Notes under the pieces: generated by a model
What the model was told of the DNA's origin: nothing
Seen by the model: the letters and a program-made list of their open reading frames with translations, nothing else
Databases searched by the model: none
Position numbers and translations under genes: made by a program
Assembly (NCBI GenBank): GCA_903899015.1
Contig: CAIUHP010000111.1
Span: 110,600-174,599, forward strand
Length of the DNA: 64,000 bases
Reading direction: 5' to 3'
DNA from: an uncultured Armatimonadota bacterium
GTDB lineage: Bacteria > Armatimonadota > Fimbriimonadia > Fimbriimonadales > Fimbriimonadaceae
Shown: positions 1 to 8,589 of the stretch, in pieces
Numbering within the stretch: position 1 is the first letter of the stretch
Layout: every line of letters starts with the position of its first letter

Positions 1-460
1 GAATGGCCCACTGCTCTGCCCTTAATTGAGAGGCATGGCAAAGGTTGCAACCGCCGTCGTAAAACAGTTTCCAAGTCCCCACGACTTATTCTACGTGTTC
101 AACCCGTCTACAAAGCCTAGGACCTACGAACAATTTCCCTTTATCGAAAGTCAAAGCCCCTAAATCGCCGTACTACAACGATTAACCGCAACCCAACTAA
201 TACTGAGACGTCTCTAAGCTTAATCGCTGAACTCTAAGCATTTAAGGCGCGTTAATCATTTTAGAAACGGTGTAAGACACGCTAAATCTAGCGGGAAAGC
301 ACCATTTTTGAAGCTAAACCGAATGGAATTGCTTGGAAAACTCAAAGTTTCAATTTGAGTAAAACCGGGAACTAAGTTCGCTTAGAATCTGTCTCATCTG
401 TATAGCTGAAGGCAACTAAGCTTATACAAAACCACCGTCCGGTCTTGTGGGGCGATTAAC
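1..460. other. Intergenic region upstream of sigma factor
   Basis: No open frame with coding character and no tRNA-like fold was recognised in these 460 bases. A TTGAGT at 355-360 and TAGAAT at 383-388 resemble promoter elements but are 22 nt apart, too far for a standard sigma-70 promoter. The region may hold the 5' control region of the sigma factor gene at 461; nothing firmer can be said. Confidence 0.4.
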
Positions 461-1081
461 ATGAAAACAAACACATACAATCTGTCAGAAAAAGATCAAA
501 TCCGCTTTAACGAGTTAATGGAGGCTAGTTACCGCAAGGTTTACAACATGGCATTCCGACTGTCGGGAGTTCGCTCCGACGCCGAAGACCTTACTCAGGA
601 AGCATTCTTCAGGGCCTACCGTTCGTTTAGCGAATACGAAGGGGATCGACCATTCGAGAATTGGATCTTCCGGATTGTCACTCGACTGTTTCTCGATATG
701 TTGCGCACCCGCCGACGCCGAGTGAAAGCGATTTCATACGATACTCCGCTTGCAAATTCCGCAGGGGACGAGAACTTGTTCTTTGAGATGCCCGACCGTT
801 CCGCAAATCCTGAACAGAGGATCATGGAGAATTCGTTCAGCGAAGATCTGCAAAAGATCTTGAACACCCTTTCTCCTGAGCAAAGACTGTTGGTTACGTT
901 GGCGGATATTGAAGGTGTCCCTTACAAGGAAATCGCTGAAATTCTGAATAAGCCAGTTGGAACCATCCGTTCACGCCTTCACCGAACCCATAAAACGATC
1001 AGAACACGACTCGAGAATCTTCGAAAAGAGAACCTTGTTCCAATCACAGTGCCCGGTATGCGATTCGTTTCTCAGCACTAA
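461..1081 (+). CDS. ECF-type RNA polymerase sigma factor (RpoE/SigW-like)
   Basis: Sigma-70 family protein of 206 residues, the usual length for extracytoplasmic-function sigma factors. Region 2 lies at about residues 20-90 and contains DAEDLTQEAFFRAYR, the core-binding and -10-recognition helix, followed by an Arg-rich stretch (RTRRRR). Region 4 (about 130-190) carries LSPEQRLLVTLADIEG and the helix-turn-helix VPYKEIAEILNKPVGTIRSR that reads the -35 element. Region 3 is absent, as expected for ECF factors. No anti-sigma gene follows: the next gene is convergent. It would direct core polymerase to a specialised regulon; the regulon and signal cannot be read here. The family call is firm, the ECF group is not assigned. 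Confidence 0.93.
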   Translation: MKTNTYNLSEKDQIRFNELMEASYRKVYNMAFRLSGVRSDAEDLTQEAFFRAYRSFSEYEGDRPFENWIFRIVTRLFLDMLRTRRRRVKAISYDTPLANSAGDENLFFEMPDRSANPEQRIMENSFSEDLQKILNTLSPEQRLLVTLADIEGVPYKEIAEILNKPVGTIRSRLHRTHKTIRTRLENLRKENLVPITVPGMRFVSQH

Positions 1082-1093
1082 AGGCTGCACTCA

Positions 1094-1140
1094 ATGAAAA
1101 AAGACCGTCCTTCCATTTCGGGAGGACGGCCAACGTTGGA
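1094..1140 (-). terminator. Rho-independent terminator of the ChaN-like gene
   Basis: Read on the minus strand, arms CCGTCCT (1133-1139) and AGGACGG (1105-1111) form a hairpin whose stem continues into flanking G/C pairs, followed by TCTTTTTTC. It lies about 140 nt downstream of the stop codon of the minus-strand gene ending at 1276. On the plus strand there is no T-tract, so it mainly serves the minus-strand gene. Confidence 0.75.
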
Positions 1141-1275
1141 TGTGATACAGACTTTCTGGCGGATTCGCCATCTCTCGAGATGAGATTGCCACCTTATCAG
1201 GAGGCCGTTGCTCTCAGCAAGCTAGACTGCCAAGTCTGAGAAGTTATTCCCACTAAATCCAAAAACTTCTGAAAT

Positions 1276-2163
1276 CTACTTCGATCGCGGCTTGGGCGAG
1301 ACCATCACAAAATCGGCTAAGCCGTTCGATACCGACATGGGTTCATCCGATTCTGCCATCACCACCGTGATTCCATCTCCGCCCTTGCGCTTCGCAATGC
1401 GATAGTTAATTCCTTGGCCATACATAACGTGGCCCGAGCCGGCAATCACCACGAACACCGTTCGACTGTTTGGTTTGTGAGCGCCAAGGTATTTCAAAGC
1501 GGTATCCGCCATGCCTTCGTCCCACAGGACTTGTGCGGAATAAATGTGTTCGCCTGTTGGCCCCGTCATAGGATGCCCTCCCATCAAAGCGGTGAACACT
1601 TGGCGATGATCTTTGTTATCAAGAGACATCGTTTCAGGCAACTGAGACTTGGGATCCGCTCCGAGAGCCTCAAAACCACCTTTCCCTACGCTTCGAACCC
1701 AGTCTCGGGGAACATTAAGACCGATCAATGGCAATTTGAACCGGCGAACTGTGTCGAATATCGGACGGTAAAACGGATAGGGATATCCCCATTGACCTTT
1801 CCAATCACTCTGGGTGAGAAAATCAGATTCCTCGATCTGACCTAAAGTCCATTTGTCTAGGAGGTTTTGCTTGGGGCGCTGATACATTTCCAAGCCCACG
1901 ACAACCTTTCGGCCCCTGCGCACAAGCGCCTGAATGATGTCGGAGTGTAATTGCTGATCCGGCTCCGTTGCATGTTCCTCACCAAGAAACACAAAGAGGT
2001 GCCGATCTGCGGCCTTCGCGATATCGTCTGCGGTCGCAGCCTTGCCCGACTTCAGGTCAGTGATTCGGCCCGACTCAACGATCGTTTGACCGGCTCGGCC
2101 AATTGGAAGCGTGTAAGGAGATATCTGCTCCTGAGCAGACATGAGAAACATGAAGGCAAACAT
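1276..2163 (-). CDS. ChaN-family (DUF399) protein, probably exported
   Basis: Protein of 295 residues with the ChaN/DUF399 signature: FLGEEHATEPDQQLH near residue 55, VVVGLEMYQRP near 88, and a C-terminal IAGSGHVMYGQGI segment. ChaN-like proteins share the Tiki/TraB/EreA fold and ChaN of Campylobacter binds haem; the conserved Glu-His residues are present here. The N-terminus (MFAFMFLMSAQEQ) is a short hydrophobic stretch resembling a brief signal peptide without a lipobox cysteine. The start ATG has no Shine-Dalgarno sequence but a TACAAT box 6 nt upstream, so the transcript may be leaderless. A good terminator lies downstream. Haem binding is inferred from the family only. Confidence 0.82.
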   Translation of the reverse strand: MFAFMFLMSAQEQISPYTLPIGRAGQTIVESGRITDLKSGKAATADDIAKAADRHLFVFLGEEHATEPDQQLHSDIIQALVRRGRKVVVGLEMYQRPKQNLLDKWTLGQIEESDFLTQSDWKGQWGYPYPFYRPIFDTVRRFKLPLIGLNVPRDWVRSVGKGGFEALGADPKSQLPETMSLDNKDHRQVFTALMGGHPMTGPTGEHIYSAQVLWDEGMADTALKYLGAHKPNSRTVFVVIAGSGHVMYGQGINYRIAKRKGGDGITVVMAESDEPMSVSNGLADFVMVSPKPRSK

Positions 2164-2169
2164 AATTTG

Positions 2170-2175
2170 ATTGTA
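2170..2175 (-). promoter_or_regulatory. TANNNT -10-like box 6 nt before the ChaN-like start
   Basis: Minus-strand TACAAT, then CAAATT, then ATG. With transcription starting about 6-7 nt after a -10 box, the mRNA would begin at or next to the ATG. No Shine-Dalgarno sequence is present. Confidence 0.55.
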
Positions 2176-2275
2176 GCGCTGGCTCGCTCAAAGATAGTTC
2201 ATTTAAGAATTCTCAATTTCCTGCTTCTCATTGAGTGGCTGGCCCGTCCTGATTCCAAAAGGAGCGTGAAGGACC

Positions 2276-2575
2276 GTGGCAGACAGCTTAGGGAATCTCT
2301 GGGAATACAATTTTTGCCGAGTAATCATCGTTGATGTATCAGACGATTATCGACTCATGCAACCGCCAATGCCCTCGGATTACTATCCGATTCTAAAGGA
2401 AATTTGGCTTCCGAGATATAAGCTCTCAAAGAAGCTCGCTCACGACATCCTTATTAACGGATATCTTTACGACTGGCACCAGACACCAAACTTTGAATGT
2501 GGTTCTTGGTACGTAGGTGTCGTTGAAGAAACACTAACCAAGGCATCTGAGGAATATCTTCCTCAGACGGCCTAG
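2276..2575 (+). CDS. Hypothetical small protein
   Basis: Open frame of 99 codons starting at GTG with AGGAG about 10 nt upstream; an internal ATG at 2357 would give 72 residues beginning MQPPMPSDYYPILKE. The C-terminal two thirds read like a real soluble protein rich in aromatic residues (DYYPILKEIWLPRYKL, NGYLYDWHQTP). Its stop codon overlaps the stop of the convergent FlgM-like gene in the palindrome CTAG. I do not recognise a family. It could be a genuine lineage-specific protein or, less likely, a chance frame; translation evidence is limited to the Shine-Dalgarno and composition. Confidence 0.45.
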   Translation: MADSLGNLWEYNFCRVIIVDVSDDYRLMQPPMPSDYYPILKEIWLPRYKLSKKLAHDILINGYLYDWHQTPNFECGSWYVGVVEETLTKASEEYLPQTA

Positions 2576-2850
2576 TCTCTCTGCTTGTACTGGTCGGCAA
2601 CCGCTCGGCGAACCATCGCGTCAACGATTTCTTCACCGGAAGGGTTGTAAAGCCCGGCTGCGATCTGAGCGCGAAGTTCCGCGACCATCTCTTCGCGATC
2701 TTGCATGGCCATGACGTCTTGCGTAATCGCTTTAACCAATTGCTTATCTTGTTGTCGAATGTTCTCAACAGCAACCTTTTCGATCGCATCGACAATCGAT
2801 GAACCTGGATTGCTAATGATCTTCTTTACTTCAGCGTCTGAAATCCGCAT
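2572..2850 (-). CDS. flgM: FlgM-like anti-sigma-28 factor
   Basis: Protein of 92 residues, the usual FlgM size. The C-terminal half, REEMVAELRAQIAAGLYNP followed by SGEEIVDAMVRRA, matches the FlgM core in which helices separated by a G-x-Y turn wrap around sigma-28 (FliA). FlgM holds FliA inactive until the flagellar hook is complete and FlgM is exported. The N-terminal half is predicted helical or disordered, as in FlgM. Start choice is firm: GGGGGAGAG lies 5 nt before the ATG. No flagellar or sigma-28 gene is nearby, so the gene sits apart from any flagellar operon. A non-flagellar anti-sigma role is an alternative. Confidence 0.68.
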   Translation of the reverse strand: MRISDAEVKKIISNPGSSIVDAIEKVAVENIRQQDKQLVKAITQDVMAMQDREEMVAELRAQIAAGLYNPSGEEIVDAMVRRAVADQYKQRD

Positions 2851-3159
2851 TGTTACTCTCCCCCGTTTTCCAGACAGGCATCCCGGCTGTCTTAAAATTA
2901 AGACCCTAGGCTTTGCGTGAGTAGGGTCGCCCCTATCGTGCCATTTTTCTGTCTTGGTTTTCGAACCCTCTCGAAACCTGAATTTATATTCTGGCGCTAG
3001 GCAAGAATTTCTTAATAGGATCGCCTACTTTTTTAGGATTTTTCTGGAATTTAATGTACTCCGACTAAGTCGCTCGAATGAGCACCCAAATCTGGGTCCG
3101 ATTGTGCACCTCCCCAGTCGCCACACGATAGTAAACTATCGTTCTTTGAGGAGGCGACG
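2851..3159. other. Divergent intergenic region between flgM-like gene and hmgA
   Basis: Holds the 5' regions of two divergent genes. Inverted repeat GACCCTA (2902-2908) / TAGGGTC (2922-2928) with a 13-nt spacer lies about 55 nt upstream of the flgM-like start and could be an operator or hairpin. The hmgA palindrome is listed separately. Nothing else recognised. Confidence 0.4.
3125..3142 (+). promoter_or_regulatory. Perfect palindromic operator overlapping a -10 box upstream of hmgA
   Basis: ACGATAG-TAAA-CTATCGT is a perfect 7-bp inverted repeat with a 4-nt centre. The centre contains TAAACT (3132-3137), a plausible -10 hexamer, so a repressor bound here would block polymerase. A strong Shine-Dalgarno (GAGGAGG) and the hmgA ATG follow within 23 nt. 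Identity of the regulator is unknown; no regulator gene is adjacent. Confidence 0.6.
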
Positions 3160-4320
3160 ATGCCAAGGTACGTTCATTTGGGGGAACTTCCCCACAAGCA
3201 CCACGTTCAGTTCCGCAAACCAGATGGCGGTCTTTACACCGAGCAGCTTTTTAGCACTCGAGGTTTTAGTGGCCCCATGTCCACCCTCTATCATGTCCAC
3301 CAGCCAACCGAAGTAACCAGCTTTGAAGATTGCGGATCGGTTGCTCCAACTTATTTAGACGACGAGCCACTCAGACACCGTCATCTCCGCACAAAACGAC
3401 TTAAGCCATCAGGTGACGCAATATCGGGTCGGGTTCCGCTCATGGGAAATCAGGACGTTATTTGGTATCAGGCGCTTGTCGCCGACCAAATGGAAACGTT
3501 CTACAAAAATGCGGATGGCGACGAATGTCTATTCATCCACGATGCGGAAGGCACTCTTGAATCGTTATTTGGGAATCTTGAATTCAAAGCTGGTGACTAT
3601 TTGGTCATTCCCAGAGGAACCATCTACAAGCTGCATTTCCGCAGCTTCCCTGTCCGAATCATTGCCATCTTGTCTTTTGGTCCTATCACGATTCCAAAAC
3701 GGTATCGCAATGAATACGGTCAGCTCCTTGAACATGCGCCGTACACTGAAAGAGATATCCGCGTTCCAACCGAACTAGTCACCCATCGCGAACGGCAGAC
3801 CACCCAGGTCATGATTAGGGCCCGAAATCGACACACCCTATACACGTATCCCTACCACCCTTGCGATGTTGTCGGCTGGGATGGGTTTGTTTTTCCTTTC
3901 GCATTCAGCATTCACGACTTCTCGCCGATTACGGGCAAGCTGCACATGCCTCCACCTATCCATCAGACATTCGATGGACACAACTTTGTGATTTGCAGTT
4001 TCTGCCCGAGAATGCTCGATTACCATCCCCAAGCCGTTGCCATTCCGTATAACCACTCCAACGTCGATTCAGACGAAGTTTTGTATTACGTGAATGATAA
4101 GTTCGGATCGAGAAAGGGCATTGAAGAAGGAAGTATTACCCTTCATCCTCTGGGCATTCCCCATGGACCGCAGCCGGGCGCAGTCGAAGCAGCCTTAGGC
4201 CATCAAAAGACGGAAGAACTCGCCGTAATGGTCGATACTTTTCACCCGTTTAAACTTACGAAGGAATCACTTGAGCTTGAAGATTCGGACTACTGGAAGA
4301 GTTGGCAAGTCCCTCAATAG
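3160..4320 (+). CDS. hmgA: Homogentisate 1,2-dioxygenase
   Basis: Non-haem iron ring-cleavage dioxygenase that opens homogentisate to maleylacetoacetate in tyrosine and phenylalanine breakdown; cytoplasmic. The 386 residues match the shorter bacterial homogentisate-dioxygenase-like group (MPRYVHLGELPHKHHVQFR at the start). Predicted iron ligands are the His and Glu of YNHSNVDSDEVLYYV (about residues 296-310) and the His of HPLGIPHGPQPG (about 327-338), matching the His-Glu-His triad of the family. GAGGAGG precedes the ATG at ideal spacing. Neighbours do not include fumarylacetoacetase or maleylacetoacetate isomerase, so the pathway is dispersed. A palindromic operator overlaps its promoter, suggesting inducible control by a pathway intermediate. 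Confidence 0.88.
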   Translation: MPRYVHLGELPHKHHVQFRKPDGGLYTEQLFSTRGFSGPMSTLYHVHQPTEVTSFEDCGSVAPTYLDDEPLRHRHLRTKRLKPSGDAISGRVPLMGNQDVIWYQALVADQMETFYKNADGDECLFIHDAEGTLESLFGNLEFKAGDYLVIPRGTIYKLHFRSFPVRIIAILSFGPITIPKRYRNEYGQLLEHAPYTERDIRVPTELVTHRERQTTQVMIRARNRHTLYTYPYHPCDVVGWDGFVFPFAFSIHDFSPITGKLHMPPPIHQTFDGHNFVICSFCPRMLDYHPQAVAIPYNHSNVDSDEVLYYVNDKFGSRKGIEEGSITLHPLGIPHGPQPGAVEAALGHQKTEELAVMVDTFHPFKLTKESLELEDSDYWKSWQVPQ

Positions 4321-4351
4321 GCCATTTGAACCGAATCAAAGCGACTTACCT

Positions 4352-4379
4352 CGGCTCTGCAACCCTCGTTGTAGAGCCG
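4352..4379 (+). terminator. Hairpin downstream of hmgA
   Basis: Arms CGGCTCTGCAAC (4352-4363) and GTTGTAGAGCCG (4368-4379) pair over 12 bp with one G-U, loop CCTC. It follows the hmgA stop by about 30 nt. There is no good T-tract (TTCGTACGTTT), so it may act as an mRNA-stabilising hairpin or weak terminator. Confidence 0.5.
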
Positions 4380-4439
4380 TTCGTACGTTTGGTGATAACT
4401 TTAGGTGAATACCAACTCATCAAGGAACGCTAAAAACAA

Positions 4440-5096
4440 GTGATGCTACCAATTCTCGCTCTGACTCTCGCCATGCAAAAGGAAGCCGATACCTGGGATC
4501 TCAAATCTAGCTTAACCCTAAAAACCAAGTTGACTTGGGCGGTCAAGATCGACGCTTCCGCTCAGGGCATGGATCATCACGCGGCGTTTAACCTTAACGA
4601 AATATTGAAGTCTGATGATGCCAAAAAGCGGGTGGAAACGTTTAGCTGGGACCACCTTGTAGTGGATGATCAAGACGGTCAAGAGGTTCCGCCTTGGGAT
4701 GCAATCATGGGCATGAGAGGCGAGATCGTTAAAATGGATGGTGACGTGAACGACGATTACCGTCGAATGCTCTCACCGTTCTTATTCGTCTACCCAGAAA
4801 AACCAGTGGCGATCTCCGATAAGTGGACGTTTACTGCCAAGCCTGATAGCACCGGCCCTAAAATCACCTACAGCTATGAAGCAAAGAAAACTGAACTCGT
4901 CAAAGAGATTCAGACCATCGTCTTAGCAGTCAAATATGGTGAAGAGGGCAAAGACGGATCAACTGGCGAGGGGATGTGGTGGGTTTCAAGAGCCGGCCGG
5001 ATCATCAAGTTTGAAATCAAGATTAAAAATTGGACGGTACCAATTGCCGGAGGCGAGTCACCCGACGCAACCATCAAGGGTCAAACCATTGACTAA
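4440..5096 (+). CDS. Hypothetical protein, possibly exported
   Basis: Protein of 218 residues beginning MMLPILALTLAMQKEADTWD; the first dozen residues are hydrophobic and could be a short signal segment. GTG at 4440 and ATG at 4443 are equally possible starts; AAGGAA lies about 13 nt upstream. The body looks like a beta-rich domain with alternating Lys/Thr strands (KSSLTLKTKLTWAVKID, KWTFTAKPDSTGPKITYSYEAKKTELV). I recognise no family. It resembles secreted proteins in which a conversion factor multiplies a beta-strand repeat, but that is impression only. The stop codon overlaps that of the convergent histidine kinase gene. Confidence 0.7.
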   Translation: MMLPILALTLAMQKEADTWDLKSSLTLKTKLTWAVKIDASAQGMDHHAAFNLNEILKSDDAKKRVETFSWDHLVVDDQDGQEVPPWDAIMGMRGEIVKMDGDVNDDYRRMLSPFLFVYPEKPVAISDKWTFTAKPDSTGPKITYSYEAKKTELVKEIQTIVLAVKYGEEGKDGSTGEGMWWVSRAGRIIKFEIKIKNWTVPIAGGESPDATIKGQTID

Positions 5097-7258
5097 TCTT
5101 TCGCAAGTTCCGAAGACGACTGGTCGTGAGTAACACGATGCAACGTCTCTCGTAGCTGTTTCAAGGTAGTCGGCTTGGTAAGAAATGCATCCATGCCGAC
5201 TTCTAAACACTTATCTCTTTCATGTTCCATTGCATTCGCGGTCAATGCGACGACTGGCACGTATGGAACATCTAGATTGCGAATGATGCGGCAAGCTTCC
5301 ACTCCACCCATAATCGGCATTTGTATATCCAAAAGGACGACGTCAAACGCCTCTCGGCCGAATGCTTCCACGGTTTCCTGACCGTTTTCGCAATGAGTAA
5401 TTGAGCATCCCAATTGCTCTAGCTGACTTTCGATCACCATCGTATTGATGGCATTGTCTTCCGCGAGAAGTACTCGCAGATTGAGAGGCACGTCTGCAGC
5501 CGGTTCAGCAATACGCAGTGTTGTAGTAGGCAATGTCAATTCGACTCGAAATTGGCTTCCCACACCTTCTTCACTGGATACAAAGACTTCTCCATTCATT
5601 AGCTTGATGAGTTGCCAGGTTATGGTTAATCCGAGCCCTGTGCCTCCAAAAACCCTCGTGGTTGATTCATCTGCCTGGCTGAATCGATCAAATATGGTGT
5701 CGACCTTATCGGCAGGTATTCCAACGCCGGTGTCGATAATGTCAAAAATATAGACTCCAGACTGTTCGCGAAGTTCAACTTTCACAGCCCCTTGCTGAGT
5801 GAATTTCGTGGCATTACCTATCAAGTTATTGAGAATCTGGCGGATCGCAGAAGAATCTGCCAACACTGGAAGCTGCTGTAGCTTCGGCAGCACGAGATCG
5901 AAGCGTAGGTTTTTGCCTTCCGCGATGAGGCGATGGGCAATCACAACGTCTTTGACAAGAGCGATCAAGTCTACGGGCTCGGGGTTGAGAGCCATCTTGT
6001 CAGCTTCGATCTTGCTGAAATCTAGCACTTCGACGATAATCTGCATCAGCGATCTTGAGCAACTTTGAATCGCTAACACATATTGCCTTTGACGCTCACT
6101 AAGCTCCGTTTCCTCAAGGAGATCGGCCAAGCCGATCACGCCGTTCATTGGTGTTCGAATCTCATGACTCATGTTTGCCAAGAAATTCGATTTGGCAGTA
6201 CTTGCCGCATCTGCTTCTTCCTTTGCCGCACTCAAGTTTCGCTCAAGTTCCAATCGCTCGGTAAGGTCAGAGAAGTGAATGACTTGTCCAATTTCGCCTC
6301 GGAAGGGATCATTTAAAGGTGAGCGCTTGACCGCGAAGATTCGGTCCCGATGGTGATAAAGGGTGCCGGTGCCAACATTTGATTCCGTAAATCGACCGAC
6401 GGATGCAAGAAGTCTATTAGCATCTTGACCCAACAGAAATTCCGGTGCCAAGTGAAGTACTTTCGAAGCGGCTCGATTGCAGTCGATCATTTTGCCTTGG
6501 TTGTTTAAGACAATAACGGGATCGAGAAGTTGCTCAACCGCCGTTCCCCGAGCGATCGGAGCCAAGTCGAGAAACGAGAGCCTGAAAAGGCTGTAGGTTA
6601 TGATGACGCCGCAAATCGAAAACATCGCGGGCGTAACATCATAATGCCTAATTGGTTCAAAGCCTAGGTGATAAACGATGTTCCCGACAATTGGGAAAAC
6701 ATAGGCCAGGAATAGGACCCGCGCTTGCTTACGGAACGCGTTGTCACGCTGAATCGCAAGGTACAGAAAAGTGCCCCAGACGTAAAGGAGAATCGTGTGG
6801 GATATAGCGACATTAAAATAGAATGCGGGACCTGGATCGAATGCCAGAAGATAGTGTTCTCCGACTCGCTCCATGTGCGGATTCTGACGAAAAATTTCTC
6901 CCGGATTCATCCACACAAGTGGAAGCACCACGATAGGTTGAACAGCCAAAAACGCCCATCCGACGATTGAAGGCCGACGCATTCGATTGCTGTAAACCAG
7001 TGCGAACACCGCACTGGCGGCTGGCAGGAAAACGATTCCTATATACTCGACGTTGGCAAAGAAAACCGCATCTTTAATGTGCCGACAGCAAAGCTCTACT
7101 CCATAAAAGAAGCACCAAAGGAAGGCACAAATCTGGATGAGTAAGAAAGGAGCGGAAGCTGGGACCTTTTTAGCACGCCAAGCAATACTTGCCGATCCAG
7201 CCATGCAAAGCGCTGAAATAAACGGTAACGCGGCTCCAGGTGACCAGCTAAAGTCCAT
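5093..7258 (-). CDS. 7TM-input hybrid sensor histidine kinase with receiver domain
   Basis: Membrane sensor of 721 residues. Residues 1-230 hold about seven hydrophobic helices of the N-terminal 7TM type (7TMR-HK/HisKA_7TM). A PAS domain follows (about 240-335, LLDPVIVLNNQGKMIDCNRAAS), then a linker coiled coil and HisKA with the phospho-acceptor His in NFLANMSHEIRTPMNG (about residue 364). The HATPase_c domain shows DTGVGIP and GGTGLGLTI, and a C-terminal receiver (about 595-715) has the phospho-Asp in VVLLDIQMPIMGG and Lys in FLTKPTT. All catalytic residues are present. Hybrid kinases pass phosphate from receiver to an Hpt protein or act alone; no partner response regulator or Hpt gene is adjacent. 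The ligand is unknown. Confidence 0.93.
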   Translation of the reverse strand: MDFSWSPGAALPFISALCMAGSASIAWRAKKVPASAPFLLIQICAFLWCFFYGVELCCRHIKDAVFFANVEYIGIVFLPAASAVFALVYSNRMRRPSIVGWAFLAVQPIVVLPLVWMNPGEIFRQNPHMERVGEHYLLAFDPGPAFYFNVAISHTILLYVWGTFLYLAIQRDNAFRKQARVLFLAYVFPIVGNIVYHLGFEPIRHYDVTPAMFSICGVIITYSLFRLSFLDLAPIARGTAVEQLLDPVIVLNNQGKMIDCNRAASKVLHLAPEFLLGQDANRLLASVGRFTESNVGTGTLYHHRDRIFAVKRSPLNDPFRGEIGQVIHFSDLTERLELERNLSAAKEEADAASTAKSNFLANMSHEIRTPMNGVIGLADLLEETELSERQRQYVLAIQSCSRSLMQIIVEVLDFSKIEADKMALNPEPVDLIALVKDVVIAHRLIAEGKNLRFDLVLPKLQQLPVLADSSAIRQILNNLIGNATKFTQQGAVKVELREQSGVYIFDIIDTGVGIPADKVDTIFDRFSQADESTTRVFGGTGLGLTITWQLIKLMNGEVFVSSEEGVGSQFRVELTLPTTTLRIAEPAADVPLNLRVLLAEDNAINTMVIESQLEQLGCSITHCENGQETVEAFGREAFDVVLLDIQMPIMGGVEACRIIRNLDVPYVPVVALTANAMEHERDKCLEVGMDAFLTKPTTLKQLRETLHRVTHDQSSSELAKD

Positions 7259-7457
7259 AAGCTCGAGGGGAGTTTGCTTTTAGAAGACGCTTCAAGATTC
7301 CGCCGAGCACCAAAAAAGCACGTTCAGCGCCCTGTATTATTGCTCATTTCTAAAGCCAAGAGTGCAACTATAGGGAATCAAGGCATCTCGACAGAATCGA
7401 CGCCGCTTCTCTTAACAAGTTTCTAGCCTCGCAAAGCGCGAGGCTTAAATCAAACGG

Positions 7458-7463
7458 TACGAT
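7458..7463 (+). promoter_or_regulatory. TANNNT box 7 nt before the alcohol dehydrogenase start
   Basis: TACGAT, then TTCGGCA, then ATG at 7471. No Shine-Dalgarno sequence is visible, consistent with a leaderless transcript. Confidence 0.5.
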
Positions 7464-7470
7464 TTCGGCA

Positions 7471-8571
7471 ATGACCATTAGGGCCGCGATTCTTCGGGCT
7501 GCACACCAGCCATTCTCAATTGAATCAGTCGAACTCGATTCACCTGGTCCAAATGAAGTGTTGGTGCGAATCGCTGCGACAGGAGTATGTCATAGCGATT
7601 GGCATCTCGTTTCCGGAGCGACGACTCATCCGATGCCAGTTGTGCCAGGGCATGAAGGAGCTGGAGTCGTCGAGGCGATCGGTCCAGGGGTAACTCACGT
7701 TGCAGTTGGAGACCATGTCGCACTCAATTGGGCGCCCAATTGCGGAAGTTGTTTTTATTGCCTTCATGGTCAGCATAGTCTTTGCTCAGCGTTCCTTGAG
7801 CCCATCTGGGCAGGCACGATGATGGATGGGACGACTCGTCTGTCACAGGAAGGGAAACCTCTGTATCACTTTAGCGGACTCGCCTGCTTCGCTGAAAAGA
7901 CGGTCGTTCCATCTCAATGCTGCATTCCGATTTCCAAAGAAGTGCCTCTCACAATCGCGGCTCTTGTCGGCTGCGCAGTCACCACCGGCGTAGGTGCGGC
8001 CTTGAATACCGCCAAAATCAAGCCTGGTAGTTCAGTTGTCGTCTATGGAGTGGGCGGCGTCGGTCTGAGTATTGTTATGGGCGCGATGCTTGCAGGAGCG
8101 AGCCAAATTCTTGCGATTGATCGTTCGGAATCCAAGATCTCAACTGCAGTGTCGTTTGGTGCTACGGCAGGAATCATTTCTGGAGACAATGACATTGAAT
8201 GGATTCGTTCTCAAACGGAAGGCCGAGGTGCAGACTACGTGTTCGAGGCCGTGGGTATTCCAAGTCTGCAGGAGCGGTGCTTACCCGCTGTGAGGCCAGG
8301 CGGGGTGATTGTCTTCGCGGGGATATCACCGATGGGCTCGGCGACCAACCTTCCAGGCGCAATCTTGACTCGCCAGGAGAAAACGGTCATGGGCTCGTAC
8401 TACGGATCAGCGAATCCGGCCCGGGACTTCCCTCTTTATGCCGAGCTCTATTTGCGCGGCAAACTTGATCTCGACAGGCTGGTCACCCGCACGTACTCTC
8501 TCGATCAGATCAATGAGGCTTATGCAGACATGCTGTCAGGCGATGTTGCGAGAGGGGTTATCGTCTTCTGA
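7471..8571 (+). CDS. Zinc-dependent medium-chain alcohol dehydrogenase
   Basis: NAD(P)-dependent alcohol/aldehyde oxidoreductase of 366 residues (MDR superfamily, class III/NDMA-dependent-like). Catalytic zinc ligands are the Cys of ATGVCHSDWH (about residue 36-40) and the GHEGAG motif (about 60). The structural zinc lobe has four cysteines in CGSCFYCLHGQHSLC (about 91-105). The Rossmann dinucleotide motif is VVYGVGGVGLS (about 190). Substrate cannot be read from sequence; class III relatives include glutathione-dependent formaldehyde dehydrogenase, but the alcohol may be different. The gene is convergent with the acyl-CoA dehydrogenase and lies alone. The start is chosen because MTIRAAILRAA is the typical family N-terminus. 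Confidence 0.9.
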   Translation: MTIRAAILRAAHQPFSIESVELDSPGPNEVLVRIAATGVCHSDWHLVSGATTHPMPVVPGHEGAGVVEAIGPGVTHVAVGDHVALNWAPNCGSCFYCLHGQHSLCSAFLEPIWAGTMMDGTTRLSQEGKPLYHFSGLACFAEKTVVPSQCCIPISKEVPLTIAALVGCAVTTGVGAALNTAKIKPGSSVVVYGVGGVGLSIVMGAMLAGASQILAIDRSESKISTAVSFGATAGIISGDNDIEWIRSQTEGRGADYVFEAVGIPSLQERCLPAVRPGGVIVFAGISPMGSATNLPGAILTRQEKTVMGSYYGSANPARDFPLYAELYLRGKLDLDRLVTRTYSLDQINEAYADMLSGDVARGVIVF

Positions 8572-8589
8572 AACGAGAACCCCTTCGAT

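Noticed and set aside
1..460. tRNA or small RNA in the left intergenic region
   Set aside because: No cloverleaf, TPsiC-like GGTTCGA, or strong hairpin with T-tract was found.
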